In this document: positions 35,322 through 46,465 of the stretch, piece by piece
Position numbering within the stretch: position 1 is the first letter of the stretch
Layout of the letters: every line of letters begins with the position of its first letter
NCBI GenBank assembly: GCA_030280995.1
Contig: JASXTE010000015.1
Coordinates: 4,079,001 to 4,143,000 of the forward strand
Source of the DNA: Hemileia vastatrix
Lineage: Eukaryota; Basidiomycota; Pucciniomycetes; Pucciniales; Zaghouaniaceae
Reading direction: 5' to 3'
DNA length: 64,000 bases
Notes under the pieces: model-generated
Seen by the model: the letters and a program-made list of their open reading frames with translations, nothing else
Database searches by the model: none
What the model was told of the DNA's origin: nothing
Program-made: the position numbers and the translations under genes

Positions 35322-36983
35322 TTATGATGATGTTGATGCTCTATTAATTGATTCCCGAATCTTTACCAGATCAATATCAGCTCCAACCCCAAGTGACTCA
35401 CGTTCATTCACAGATAATCCTTGCAAAAATGTTGCTGAATAGCAATTCTTGGGGAGGTATTTGGGAACATTGAATATACCATTTTGTGCAACTGTCCTTT
35501 CTGATGACCGTGAATATGTTTTTAATGCTGATTTTTTTTGAGCTGGTGTATGGGCTAAGTCCTTTGTCATCTTATCCATTTTTTTAAACAAATCATTGAG
35601 TTCAGGATTTCGCCATCCAGGAATAGCTCGGATAGGTGCAGTTGGGGCTGGTGCTGGGCCTTCCTTGATATCAGAGATGCACCTAGTATCATGAAAAAGC
35701 ACAACAAAACCTGGCACATCACTGCAGAGATCTCTTGCTAACTTGTAGCGTGCACTAGCAATCTGAATTCCAACTAAATCAGTTTCATAATAACAAAAAG
35801 CAAAGTAAAATAAAAAACTTACCTTGGTCCGATAATGTTTTACTTGTGCCCTTGCCCTCTTTTCAATCTTTTCTCTTGCTACCCTTTCCTCTTCTTGCCC
35901 AAACAACCTTATCATCTCCTTCCCCTTATTAACTACCCATTTCTCAATAACACATTGAGTGAACTGAAGCTTTGACTGATCGATTGTATTCAAGGTGGTG
36001 AGCCATCTGGTACAGTGGTCGCATACTATGCTTCCCATGACTTGATTCCAAGTTGATTCTGAAAAATCACGGCAAGTCCAATCAAACGCGAATTTCCGAA
36101 AACCTTTTTCTTGCAATTCACGCTCTAAGTTTCTTTTGACATAAAGTGGGATCGGTGCTCCTCCTTTTAGTCCTCGAGGCTCAGGTGCTGGAAAAAATTC
36201 GGGTAGTCGAATTTTGGATCGCAAGAAGGCTATAGAATTGGTTATCAGAAATTGTCGATCAGCTGCAGAATTGGCACGGTTAGAAGATTGGACTTGGGTT
36301 AGGACAGTTTGAATTGGCTCCAATCTTTCCAATTTTCAATCTCCAAAGGTGTTGGTCTCGCAGGATATTTTGATATTTGTGTTGGTCCCCCAAGACAATA
36401 CTTCAGAAAGTGGTAAATATTTCTATTTAGACTGTCCGAGCTCCTGGGAACATCATTCCTTCTAACTAAGCCTCTTACAGCCCTTAACCCCCGTTCTCGC
36501 TCATGAGACTCTGCTGAATTGAGTCTGTGGTAATCACTGATACCCATAATGATTGAGGGATTCACTAACAATTCAAATAAGTTAATTAAATTGGTTATTT
36601 TTCAATAAAAGAATACACTACAAATTTGACTTACCTGCTCCACTTGTGCTTGCTCCTTGGTTAGGCTGAGCAGATGATGATTGGTCTCCGAAAAATTCCC
36701 TCAATACTTCACTAGCCCAATCTCTTCCTAGCTGATCAGCTTGCTGATCAGCACTTTCAGAAGCAGAAGGATGATTGGGATTAAAATTTCTCGGTTCTGA
36801 ATGAGACTCTTGGCCTGGATTGGGATTAGGTGGTGGGTTAGGATTAGGTGGTACAGATTGAGATGCATCTGGAGGTGGATCAGCAGAGGGTGGTGGAGGA
36901 GTATTTCCAGTATTAGTATGTTGAGGCGGAAAACAATCAGAATCGGTTGGGTCAACACACATCCCTTCAAAATTATCATCCAT
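35322..36983 (-). pseudogene. Gene A1, unknown family, one frameshift
   Basis: Exons on the minus strand are 36983-36635 (donor GTAAGT), 36564-35823 (donor GTAAGT) and 35762-35322; the last intron is 60 bp. The N-terminus is Pro/Ser/Asn-rich and probably disordered. Within exon 2 the reading 'TPLEIENWKDWSQF' ends in a stop, while the continuation 'NSIAFLRSKIRLPEFF...FRKFAFDW' is open in another frame, so the exon sum is not a multiple of three. The switch must lie near 36299-36335. The C-terminus has 'PGWRNPELNDLFKKMD' and 'VPKYLPKNCYSATFLQGLS', which match 'VPRGLPNDCYSPLYLASLN' of gene A2. Alignment to A2 on both sides of the shift argues that the frameshift is a real lesion (or a sequence error). 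Function unknown. Confidence 0.7.
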
Positions 36984-37259
36984 AATGAACTGTAATAAAA
37001 TAAAATAAAATAAAATAAAAATAATCAGTTGTTAAAATTTATACCTATCAAAGCTAAAGTAAAAAAAGATACTATGTATATAGTCTTGTAAACGTGTATG
37101 TTCTCTTGTCGAAAAATAAAGTGAATAATATATAGCTATCAGCTAAAGTTGGAAGGTCAAACTATTTATAGTAGATGAATGAGCAAGAAGATCATTCATT
37201 AAGTAAAAATTTTATCATATTTCTCATTATCATGATTTTATTTCTTTCATTCTTACATT
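36984..37259. other. Upstream region of gene A1
   Basis: A short (TAAAA)n tract lies at 36992-37022. No other feature is seen. It ends at the Harbinger target site. Confidence 0.5.
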
Positions 37260-37659
37260 AGGGGGTGTCAGTTCTGGCAAATCCGCACTTAAATTAAGTG
37301 CGGATTTCAAACCAAATCAGCACTTACAAATCAGCACTTAAATTTTGCAAAAAAGTCACTTATTTCAAAAAAGGGTGTCAGTTATGACCTCAAATCAGCA
37401 CTTTTTTCCCGTTTTTTTTCACAACCACATTTTGGCCACAAAACATCCCTTCCTTTCTTACCCCATCCCTGTCACATGTGACACACTGACCTTCCTCGCT
37501 ACCTACCCATCAATCCTCGGCACACACCCCTTCCTGACATTTTCAATATTTTGACCAGGCATGTTTACATTCTTTTTTACTTATTTCTTCTACTTTTTAA
37601 TCTTTTTTCTTGTTATGTGCCAGTTTCATAATGCCTCCCAGACATTCCAAATCTCAAAA

Positions 37660-38900
37660 GGTAACTCAAAAATCTGCTTCGTCACAAAAGTCTCCTCGTA
37701 AAGCAAGGATTACATAGAAAAAAAATCAGTGACTTTTTCTATTACTTACAACTGTTTTTACAGAATTGAAAACTATGTTTCAGCTAATATTTTATGGAAG
37801 TGAACTCTGTTCTTCGCCCGAAGAACAGAGTTCATCCTCCTATTTTCACATTCTGTTTGCACCAATCTCCATCCCTTTCAATTCTATCAACACATGCTTG
37901 TCTTCCCTCCCCATGCCTTTCGCTATCCTCCCAGCCCCATTGTATGCCATCCTCTTTTAAAGGTAATTCAAAAATCTGCTTCGTCACAAAAGTCTCCTCG
38001 TAAAGCAAGGATTACATATAAAAAAAATCAGTGACTTTTTCTATTACTTACAACTGTTTTTACAGAATTGAAAACTATGTTTCAGCTAATATTTTATGGA
38101 AGTGAACTCTGTTCTTCGCCCGAAGAACAGAGTTCATCCTCCTATTTTCACATTCTGTTTGCACCAATCTCCATCCCTTTCAATTCTATCAACACATGCT
38201 TGTCTTCCCTCCCCATGCCTTTCGCTATCCTCCCAGCCCCATTGTATGCCATCCTCTTTTAAAGGTAATTCAAAAATCTGCTTCGTCACAAAAGTCTCCT
38301 CGTAAAGCAAGGATTACATATAAAAAAAATCAGTGACTTTTTCTATTACTTACAACTGTTTTTACAGAATTGAAAACTATGTTTCAGCTAATATTTTATG
38401 GAAGTGAACTCTGTTCTTCGCCCGAAGAACAGAGTTCATCCTCCTATTTTCACATTCTGTTTGCACCAATCTCCAACATTTTCAATATTTTGACCAGGCA
38501 TGTTTACATTCTTTTTTACTTATTTCTTCTACTTTTTAATCTTTTTTCTTGTTATGTGCCAGTTTCATAATGCCTCCCAGACATTCCAAATCTCAAAGGG
38601 TAACTCAAAAATCTGCTTCGTCACAAAAGTCTCCTCGTAAAGCAAGGATTACATATAAAAAAAATCAGTGACTTTCTCTATTACTTACAACTGTTTTTAC
38701 AGAATTGAAAACTATGTTTCAGCTAATATTTTATGGAAGTGAACTCTGTTCTTCGCCCGAAGAACAGAGTTCATCCTCCTATTTTCACACTCTGTTTGCA
38801 CCAATCTCCATCCCTTTCAATTCTATCAACACATGCTTGTCTTCCCTCCCCATGCCTTTCGCTATCCTCCCAGCCCCATTGTATGCCATCCTCTTTTGAT
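37660..38900 (+). repeat. Four tandem ~302-bp units, each with a perfect hairpin
   Basis: Units start at 37660, 37962, 38264 and 38599, spaced 302, 302 and 335 bp. The third is fused to a repeat of the 37540-37660 sequence. Each contains an inverted repeat with 15-bp arms and a 2-nt loop, GAACTCTGTTCTTCG and CGAAGAACAGAGTTC (first at 37802-37833). The unit has small open frames in two phases, kept only because the units are nearly identical. A fifth copy lies at 51645-51990 in another element. Confidence 0.9.
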
Positions 38901-39185
38901 CCCCATTTCACCCCTCTCAACCTCTCCCAGACCCTTTTCTTCATTTAAAATGCCTCGGGACCCTTAATCTTCCCTTCCAACTCTTTCCCAACCTTTGAGT
39001 GACTGAAAAAATATGCGTTTGCTGAAAATATGCGATTTCATGTTGAGTTGATGAAAGAAAACACAGAGAAAAAAAAAATAAGACTTTAACAGCAAATTCA
39101 AAAACCAAAAAAATATGCAAAAAAATTTACCATTCTCAGTGAATAATACATGCAAATTGATAATTTGAAGAGAAAGAGAAAAAAA

Positions 39186-40445
39186 TTAAAATTGCGTTGA
39201 AAAATGTTGGAGTGTTATTGGAAGGATTTTCGCCCTTATACTAGTTGATTGAGAAATAGAAGTGTTGGATATAGTCGGAGGTGAATCAACTTGTTCATCT
39301 TCATACAGCTCTAACCATTGATCTTTGAGGTCAGCAAGTAGGTTATGAAGTATAGTGCAACACAGAATCCAGTTGATCACCGCCTCCATTTCAGATTTAT
39401 TTCTAAGAGGACTTCTTAATTCCCTTAAACTAGAAAAACGGCCTTTCAAGATTCCAATAGAATGTTCAATACGGACTCTTGACTTTGCCAAATGATTGTT
39501 GAATTTGGCATTTTGACTGTCTTCTGAAGCTGCTCCCCGAAAAGCAGGAAGTACATACTTTCCATTCACATAAGCAGAATCTGCAAGAAGATACTGATTT
39601 TCATCAAAGAATTTTTCAGGTTCATTTGAAATATGCATTCTTTGGAAGACGTAGGAGTCATGACATGAGCCAGGATAGCCAGCGAAGAATGATATAAATT
39701 TTTTGTTTACGTCACATATAAGCTGAACGTTAATTGAATATCTATAAAGAAGATATATTTGTTTGTGTTAGTTTCAAAGAGAATGAAAGGAGTTAAAAAT
39801 AATCTACCTCTTTTTACGGTGAAAGTAATTGTTTCCACATTGAGCAGGTTTCTGGCTCAAAGGAATAGTAGTACCATCAACAAAACCAATACAGCCTGGG
39901 AAGCCCTCTGCTTGCATAACCTGAGATGATTCAAGTCGCTCTTCTTTTGTTGGCCAGGTGAGAAGTTGAGATTACAAGGAGTTGATGGCAGTGATACATT
40001 GTTTGGTATAAGTGTTAACTGAACCATACCCTAAATCAAAGACATTTTCTAAACGTTTCAAAGTGGCTCCATTACCATTTGAACCCAAATGACATAGTGT
40101 GAAGGCCAATTGAATTGAAGGATTTCATTGTTCTTTTTGAGAATTATTGTGAAATATGGGATTATCCTAAATAAGCTCAAGCAATTTAAGGAAACATTCC
40201 TGAGAAGTCCTGAACAGCTGTCTAAAACTGGGTGTAGATAGGTTAAGAAGTGTTTGGATGGTGTACTTGGGGGTATGAAGTACTTGAGGCTTTCTGGGAA
40301 GAAGGTAACGTTTCCTGGCCATTTTTGATAAAACGACAAAATCTTCTTCTAGATCAGAATCGGAATCAGAGTCCAAGAGCAGTTCAAGCGCCATGAAAGT
40401 CATTGCTTTATGTAATTTATCACGATTTGAAAGTGAGGAAGGCAT
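39186..40445 (-). pseudogene. Harbinger-type transposase, decayed
   Basis: The minus strand encodes an N-terminal part (40445-40167, 'MPSSLSNRDKLHKAM', acidic 'DSDSDSDLEED') that ends in a stop. Continuing text with stops reads 'FPGCIGFVDGTTIPLSQKP' (first catalytic Asp), then, after an intron at 39807-39742, 'FAGYPGSCHDSYVFQRM'. The C-terminal frame (39638-39186) has 'YLLADSAY' and 'KSRVRIEHSIGILKGRF', the DDE pattern of PIF/Harbinger transposases. At least two stops lie upstream of the catalytic core, so the gene is broken. Flanking terminal repeats identify it as the element's own transposase. Confidence 0.85.
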
Positions 40446-40907
40446 GACTCTTATATGATATGATATGAAGATGTAAGTGATGTACGATGTTTTGAGTTAT
40501 GAAGTGTTATTCTGCGGAGTGCTGCGTATGAATGGGATGATGCTGACAAATCAGTGAAATGGGACTTGATGGTGAAATCAGCACTTTTGGTTGAGAAAGT
40601 GCGGATTTGAGTGAAATAAGTGACTTATTTCATTTTGAAATCCACCAGTATTGGGGCTAGTGTGTTTTGGAAATCCGCACTTATTTAAGTGCGGATTTGT
40701 AAGTGCTGATTTGCCAGAACTGACACCCCCTATTTAAGATAAAAATGACTCATTGAAAGCATGGGTTCTCTCGCAATAAAAGCAACCAAAGTAATTGTTC
40801 ACTGGTTTATGATAAGGTAAGTTGGATGCATTGCATTTTTTAATCGAGCATTGAATTATTTCTTTCACCATTTACAAATATCACCAATCCTACAAATTTC
40901 CCCAATC

Positions 40908-43900
40908 TCAAATTAACACAAAGATGTTAGTCAACAGAAAATAAATTTGATTAATTTTTTCACTCACTACTGTCTGCAGTCCAATGGCAGTGACAACCTC
41001 GTCTTTGATTCCAAACATTCCTTTTTTGTGCTCGACAGTAGCTGCATGTCCAATTATTGCATCTTTCTTAATCACAATTTGAGTTGCTTTGGCTACTCTT
41101 ACTAACCGACAATGCACTTGTGGGAAAAGCTCATAGGGATCCTTTGATGTTTCTTCTGGACGGAGCTCTTTGAAAGGACTTACTATTAAATATATTTGAT
41201 CAATCTCTTCCTTTGATCTGAAAAGATCATCAATTTGCCCAAACTGGCTATCTTTTCCATAGTAGAATTCAATTGTTGAATTAGCAATGTGTCGATGGTA
41301 ACTAGTAAACCTCTTTCCATGTATCAATATGCTTGCTACATTTTCAACTACCCGATCCCCACTTTTCTCCGATGGTGTCAAAGCCCGTCTTGAAGTTTCT
41401 TTTCCCATTCGTGCCCTTACCCATTTAGTAAATAATGCCATACTTAGATGGATCCATTTGTTTTGTTTATCGAGATCAATATGGATTTTTTTAGTCTCAC
41501 ATTGATCATTATCTTCAGCTTCACCAAGATCTAATACCCTAGACTTCCGATACCAATGTTTGAGCATTGTTAGCGGTATCTCTCCTGTGGTAAATATTAA
41601 TAAATTAGCACAGCTGAGTTTTTAAATCATTGCTTACAAACATTACATACGTGGATGGTGATTGTTTAAAATTTCAGATAATATATGATTCACCCGCTCT
41701 CCAGACCAAGTAGCTGTACCTGATGGTGGACCAAGACGCTTTATCATTTCAGGATAATGTTGAGTGATATGCAGATTTGGCTTTGCATTAATATTCTTCC
41801 AACCCTCTTCAAGGCACTCACGATACTCTAACAGAAATTGATCTAGATCTTTAAGCTCATTAGTCTGTATATTTTTTAATGTCAAAAAATTGGTGATCGA
41901 GCATAATGTTACAAGTGACTTGAGAAGATAATATTCTCTTGGTTTATCAGCTGAGGAAGCTGAAGATTCAGATTCTTTAAATTTTTCAAACCAAAGGGGT
42001 ATAAGTGACAAAGGGAAGTAGAGAGTATACAGCATGTGCCATTCTGCTGCCTTGAGGGATCCTGCCTTTTTAGATCCTACTGATTTTGGAACTCGTGTTA
42101 GCCAGGAAGGTCTTCTTACTTGATCAATCATCTTCCATACAACCTGTAGCTCTGCTGCTGTGATTCATGGATTACTACTACCTTCATTTTCTTTCTCCTT
42201 ACCTTTCCTTTTATTTTCTTCATCTCTAGCTGTCTCATTTGATGAGTGAGATCCTTCACTCTGTGATATGCTAATGCTTCTTTGCCTTAAGTTATACAAT
42301 GAATTCCTACTGTCACTGCTGTGAGACTGTATTGAGGCCACATCGCTATATGGAGGAATAAATTTGGAGCTGGATGACCTACTCTGGCTTCTTGATCGAT
42401 TTGTTCCCAATCCTTCATTATCTAGTCCATGATGACTTGATGACTGTCTTGAACTCGTACATCTTTGCCGCTTGTGCTGTCTCGTGTGTCCTGTATCATC
42501 ATCATCATTATTCGTGGTGCTTAAGCTACTTCTACGTTTTTTAGAATGTTTGTGCAGTGAAGTATCAGAAAAGAAATCATCATCTTCTTCTCTTACATGC
42601 CAATTTTTATCCTTTTCCAGCTTTCTTTCTAGATCTTTTGCTGCATTTTGGATTTGAAAATAGCTTAGACTGTGATCTTTTAGGTTGCCAAGCATATGTG
42701 AATGCATAACATCAATTGAGCAATATTCAGTTGGACGCCAATATTCAAGGTTATTCAGCTCACTCCATCATACCCCATGATTTTGAACAATTGATACACG
42801 CTCCCAATGTGACTTAGAATTTTTCCACTTTGTTGCCCAGCACATATGATCCTCATGATTCCGTAATGAAAAATTTCCCACATTCTTTTCACTAATTTCA
42901 TCTTTAGAGATATTACAGAAAGAGAAGAACATTTTTGCAGAGTGACTCGAAAAGCCAGCCAATTTTTGTATTGCAGGAATGTCACCTATCAAAGAGAACA
43001 ATGCAACTCTTAATTTCCGGCCTCCTGGATAAAGATGTGTCTTTTCAATCAATATACCATCCCATAGAGTTTGTAGATCATTAACCAGTGGTTTTAGAAG
43101 GTGATTAAGCTGTTCACTTGTGGGTTCTGTTGGTCCGGGTATAATAGAATACAAAAAAAGATTTTCCATTTTGTATCTATCTTCTTGAGGTAGGTTCATA
43201 CACACCATCATAATATTGCCTACAGACTTCTGATGACCTCCAATCCTATTTCCACCAGGCCTAAACCAGTCGACATATAAAGTAAACATTAAGTTGCCTG
43301 AAGTTATCGTATATTCATCATCATTGCTATCCAGAGCTGGAGTGGTTATGGGAAAGTTTTTCCAAATTGAACCATCACAAACATCCTTCATCAAATCACA
43401 CTCTACACGTTCTGCCACAGGGGTTTTCTTCTCAATCAGAAGCTCAAATTTGAACAGTTTGATCTTTTCCTTAAGCCAGTCGATAAAAGAATGGTGATGA
43501 AATGTTTTAAGAGATAAGTATTTTACATGTTCTTGATGTTCCTCCATCAAATACAGCCTTTCATCACATTTAACTGCAATTTGTCCTGCTCCAAACATTT
43601 TTAAATAGCGCTTTGATGATGAAAGAAACGGTTGATTGCAACATAGTATAGATGGTTGAGATTCAGAGTTATACTCATAAAGAGCAAAGCATTTAGGACA
43701 GCATGTTTTAGTGAAAAATGATTGATTGAGCTTTAATCGACTAAAAACTGTATCTATCGAGCGTGGGACCAGGCGGACAATGCTATCAGAATCCAGTATT
43801 CCACTATCACCTAGAAGTTTGAGCTTCTTAATTTCTTCATCCAAAAATTGAGTACAACCTTCTTTGCTCAAATGATGAATCAGAGAAAGCTTTGCTGCCT

Positions 43901-44268
43901 GCCACATAATTATTTGGCTATACCGTTCCCCAAGATTTGAGTTTCTAGAGACTGTTGAAGATACTTCTGCCCCCAATAGCAACTGCCCCTATGTAATAAA
44001 TCATTAAAACATCATAAAGACTTTAATTCTCACATTGAACTATAGATATACAGCTTACTGTTTCTGTGGAGCGGGAACTTCCAATGTTAAGTGGATTGTT
44101 GGAAGAAATAACCATCTGGGCCTTCCTATTTCTTTCCTCTTGATGTTTTGCATAAGAATTAGAGCTTTTGAAAGCCATACCAACTTCAAAGGACCCAGAA
44201 GAAGTTTGATACTTTCTATTGACACATCCAAGATCTTGACATTGACATACATGAAAAAATGGAGGCAT
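40908..44268 (-). pseudogene. Tnp2-type (CACTA/Plavaka) transposase, two in-frame stops
   Basis: Exons on the minus strand are 44268-44059 (donor GTAAGC), 43988-41651 (donor GTATGT) and 41584 to about 40908. Read through the stops, the frame gives about 1070 residues. A Cys-rich zinc-binding motif ('CCPKC...CC') lies near 120-150, and 'YVDWFRPGGN...IGGHQKSVGNI' near 309 is the hallmark of fungal Tnp2 proteins. Further motifs are 'IPGPTEPTSEQLNHLLKPL', 'IDVMHSHMLGN' near 499 and 'LHITQHYPEM' near 806. The stops are TGA at 42768-42770 (in 'NHGV*WSELNNLEYW', where relatives have Arg) and TGA at 42165-42167 (before 'ITAAELQVVWKMIDQ'). Both are explained by CGA-to-TGA changes. A Ser/Arg/Lys-rich insert lies between them. 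Its 5' end faces gene A2 across 1.1 kb. It is the presumed mover of the giant element, now defective. Confidence 0.88.
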
Positions 44269-45343
44269 TGTAATTGTGATAATTGTAGGAATAAGTTAGC
44301 TATTCGAAGTTACCGATTGAAGGTATTCCTTTTTTTGAAAGGCACTAGCTAATATAAGCTACATTTTTTTATCAAAAGAATATGATGGAATATGTGTTGA
44401 AATTATTTAAGTTTAAATGTTTAATTTTTAATCAGATAAATTATATATTAATTTAAAGTTATGCAGTCTACTTTATTTGTATTCTGTATACTCTCTGCAT
44501 TTGTACAACAATGCATGCATGTTTATCAGAATATTTTCTATCATAGAAAAAATTCTGTTGTACGCACAAGCATCTTAATTATTTTTCTATCAAATGCCTT
44601 CTGAGTTATATCTAACTACCCTATAATTATTTGATTTTGATAAAAATTCTTAGTTATGGACTATAAGAAAAGTAATCCATATTTTTAACATAATTATTTA
44701 AAAAATTACCCCAAAAATCAAAGTTAAACTTAAAAATAAGTTTAATATTTTGTAAAAAACAATCACAAACATATTTCTTTCAATTTGAAAATTGGTCTGT
44801 ACTAGGTAGAATTTTCTATAAAGAAAAAATCAAAAATACTCAAATAATAGATGCTACAAAAGTGTAAACCTTAAAGAATTACATAAAAGCTGAAACCTTG
44901 TATAACTTTTCATACATAAATGTGATGAAGTGACACTCTAGTCTATTTATTCAGGTTGAAAAAAATTACTCAAAAGAATATGTATTACTATCATATTGGA
45001 CCAAAAATAATTTTTTGGTAATCAAAAAATGAACATAGCCTCACATTTAACAAATTATTTTTGTGGAAGAATTTTTTGAAAAGAAAAAAAAATCCGTTTC
45101 TTAAATGAGTCTGCTTTTATCACATAATCATTCTCTTTATTTTATACCATTCCTTTTGAGTTCAAGTTGCATATAAAAATATAATTTATGCATATTATAA
45201 TTCCATAAAGTCGAAATATTTCTTATTCTTAATTTTTGTGATATTTCTCCTTAAATCAACTTTGATCATAAAGTTTTGGAGCTCAACAATTTATCCTTCC
45301 TCTTTGTTTAATTTAATTGAACACTTTCTTAATCTAATTATTT
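44269..45343. other. Divergent promoter region, transposase / gene A2
   Basis: About 1.1 kb of AT-rich sequence lies between two divergent starts. No operator-like repeat was recognised. Confidence 0.5.
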
Positions 45344-46465
45344 ATGAACCCTAGTAGCTCTTACTTTCCTCATGGAAACCTGCCCACAAACACAAGAACA
45401 CTTAATAGAATTTTTAATGAGACTTTGCCTCCATTCAATTCTCACTTTTGTAGATCTATACACAATTTTTGTCGTTCACTTTTGGATATGTCACCAGAAT
45501 CAAATGGATGGAAACAAAACCCTACTGAAGAGCAATTAGACAGATTTTCATCATTCGACATGAATTCTTGCAACATTGCCTTTGAACTACCTCATCCAGA
45601 ATCAAATTCAGCGGTTTCAGAAAAGTTTCCACCAATTTTCCGTGAATCTTTTATTGAGCACCTTCGCATGTGTGGTTTCCCAGGATCAACTTTCGCTTGG
45701 AACCTAGATTGGTTTGACAAATGTAACCAGGTCTTGGCAAATATTCTCATTAAACACTGGGACAATGCCTTAAAAACCAATAATTTGATTGCATATCCAA
45801 TTGACTCAACTCAAATTAGCTTCTCAAATCAAATAGGAGTTCTTCACCGTTGGTTTTTAGGTCATGCTGATAGATTAAGACTTGGGAAGAATTTTCATAG
45901 CTCTCAAGAAATAATCAAAGTGAGAAAGCATAAATATAGAATAAAAAAAAAAGTATGAAAATCCCTTTTTTTTCAACCGTTTTTATTTATGACCTTTATT
46001 TCAAATAACAAAGATTCTTAGAATTCAGTTAACCAAACTAAACTTCTTAAAAAACTTCCACATTGTGAAACTTATCACAACCTTTTAACAAACATCAAAT
46101 GTTGTTCAGACACCAAAATTGATAATGATGGATCGTTAAGACGTATCTTAATGCAATGGAGGTCTGAAGATTTTTCTAAAGTTGCACAATATCTTGACCA
46201 ACAACACTTTGATATTCGAGATAATTCAACCTACTCTGGCAGTGTGCTAAAGGACTTGGCCTTGTACAAAAGAATCAGTTTGGTTTCAACATTATCCCCT
46301 AACCTTAATCCTTCTCATGTCCCCCGGGGTTTGCCGAATGACTGTTATTCTCCCTTATATCTTGCATCTCTAAATCCTCAACAACTCAGACTTTTAAATC
46401 CTCAAAATCCCATAAATTTACCTGCTCTCCTTGAAATTCTTTCTTCCTCTAATGTGAGTGATTGA
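45344..46465 (+). CDS. Gene A2, unknown family, paralogue of A1 (~350 aa, 2 exons)
   Basis: Exons 45344-45952 and 46022-46465 are joined by a 69-bp intron (donor GTATGA, acceptor TTAG). An alternative donor GTGAGA at 45920 would shorten exon 1. With the first choice both exons are in phase and sum to 351 codons with the stop. The product resembles A1 along its length: 'FCRSLLDMSPES...PTEEQLDRFSSF', then 'GFPGSTFAWNLDWFDKCNQV' (A1: 'GFRKFAFDWTCRDFSESTW'), a basic stretch before the intron, and the C-terminal 'VPRGLPNDCYSPLYLASL'. It lacks A1's Pro-rich first exon. The family is not known to me. Two members in one transposon suggest a role in its biology. Its last 17 bases overlap the SNF2 3' end on the other strand. 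Confidence 0.75.

Larger units (their letters stand above)
37260..40731 (-). mobile_element. PIF/Harbinger-type DNA transposon (3472 bp), nested
   Basis: Terminal inverted repeats AGGGGGTGTCAGTTCTGGCA lie at both ends (37260 on the plus strand and 40731 on the minus strand) and continue with 'AAATC.GCACTTA'. With these limits both flanks carry ATT (37257-37259 and 40732-40734), a 3-bp duplication. Each end also holds a subterminal hairpin: 37280-37308 (14-bp arms, 1-nt centre) and about 40672-40697 (12-bp arms). It contains a decayed Harbinger transposase on the minus strand and a four-unit tandem repeat. It lies between the A1 and transposase genes of the giant CACTA element and so inserted later. 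Confidence 0.88.

Noticed and set aside
37766..38948. Repeated 64-71-codon open frames
   Set aside because: They are copies of one tandem repeat unit in two phases, without a start context or motif that suggests a protein.
40908..44268. KDZ (Kyakuja-Dileera-Zisupton) transposase, the type usually linked to fungal TET/JBP genes
   Set aside because: The motifs 'YVDWFRPGGN', 'IPGPTEPTSEQLNHLLKPL' and 'LHITQHYPEM' and the CACTA-like ends fit Tnp2/Plavaka better.
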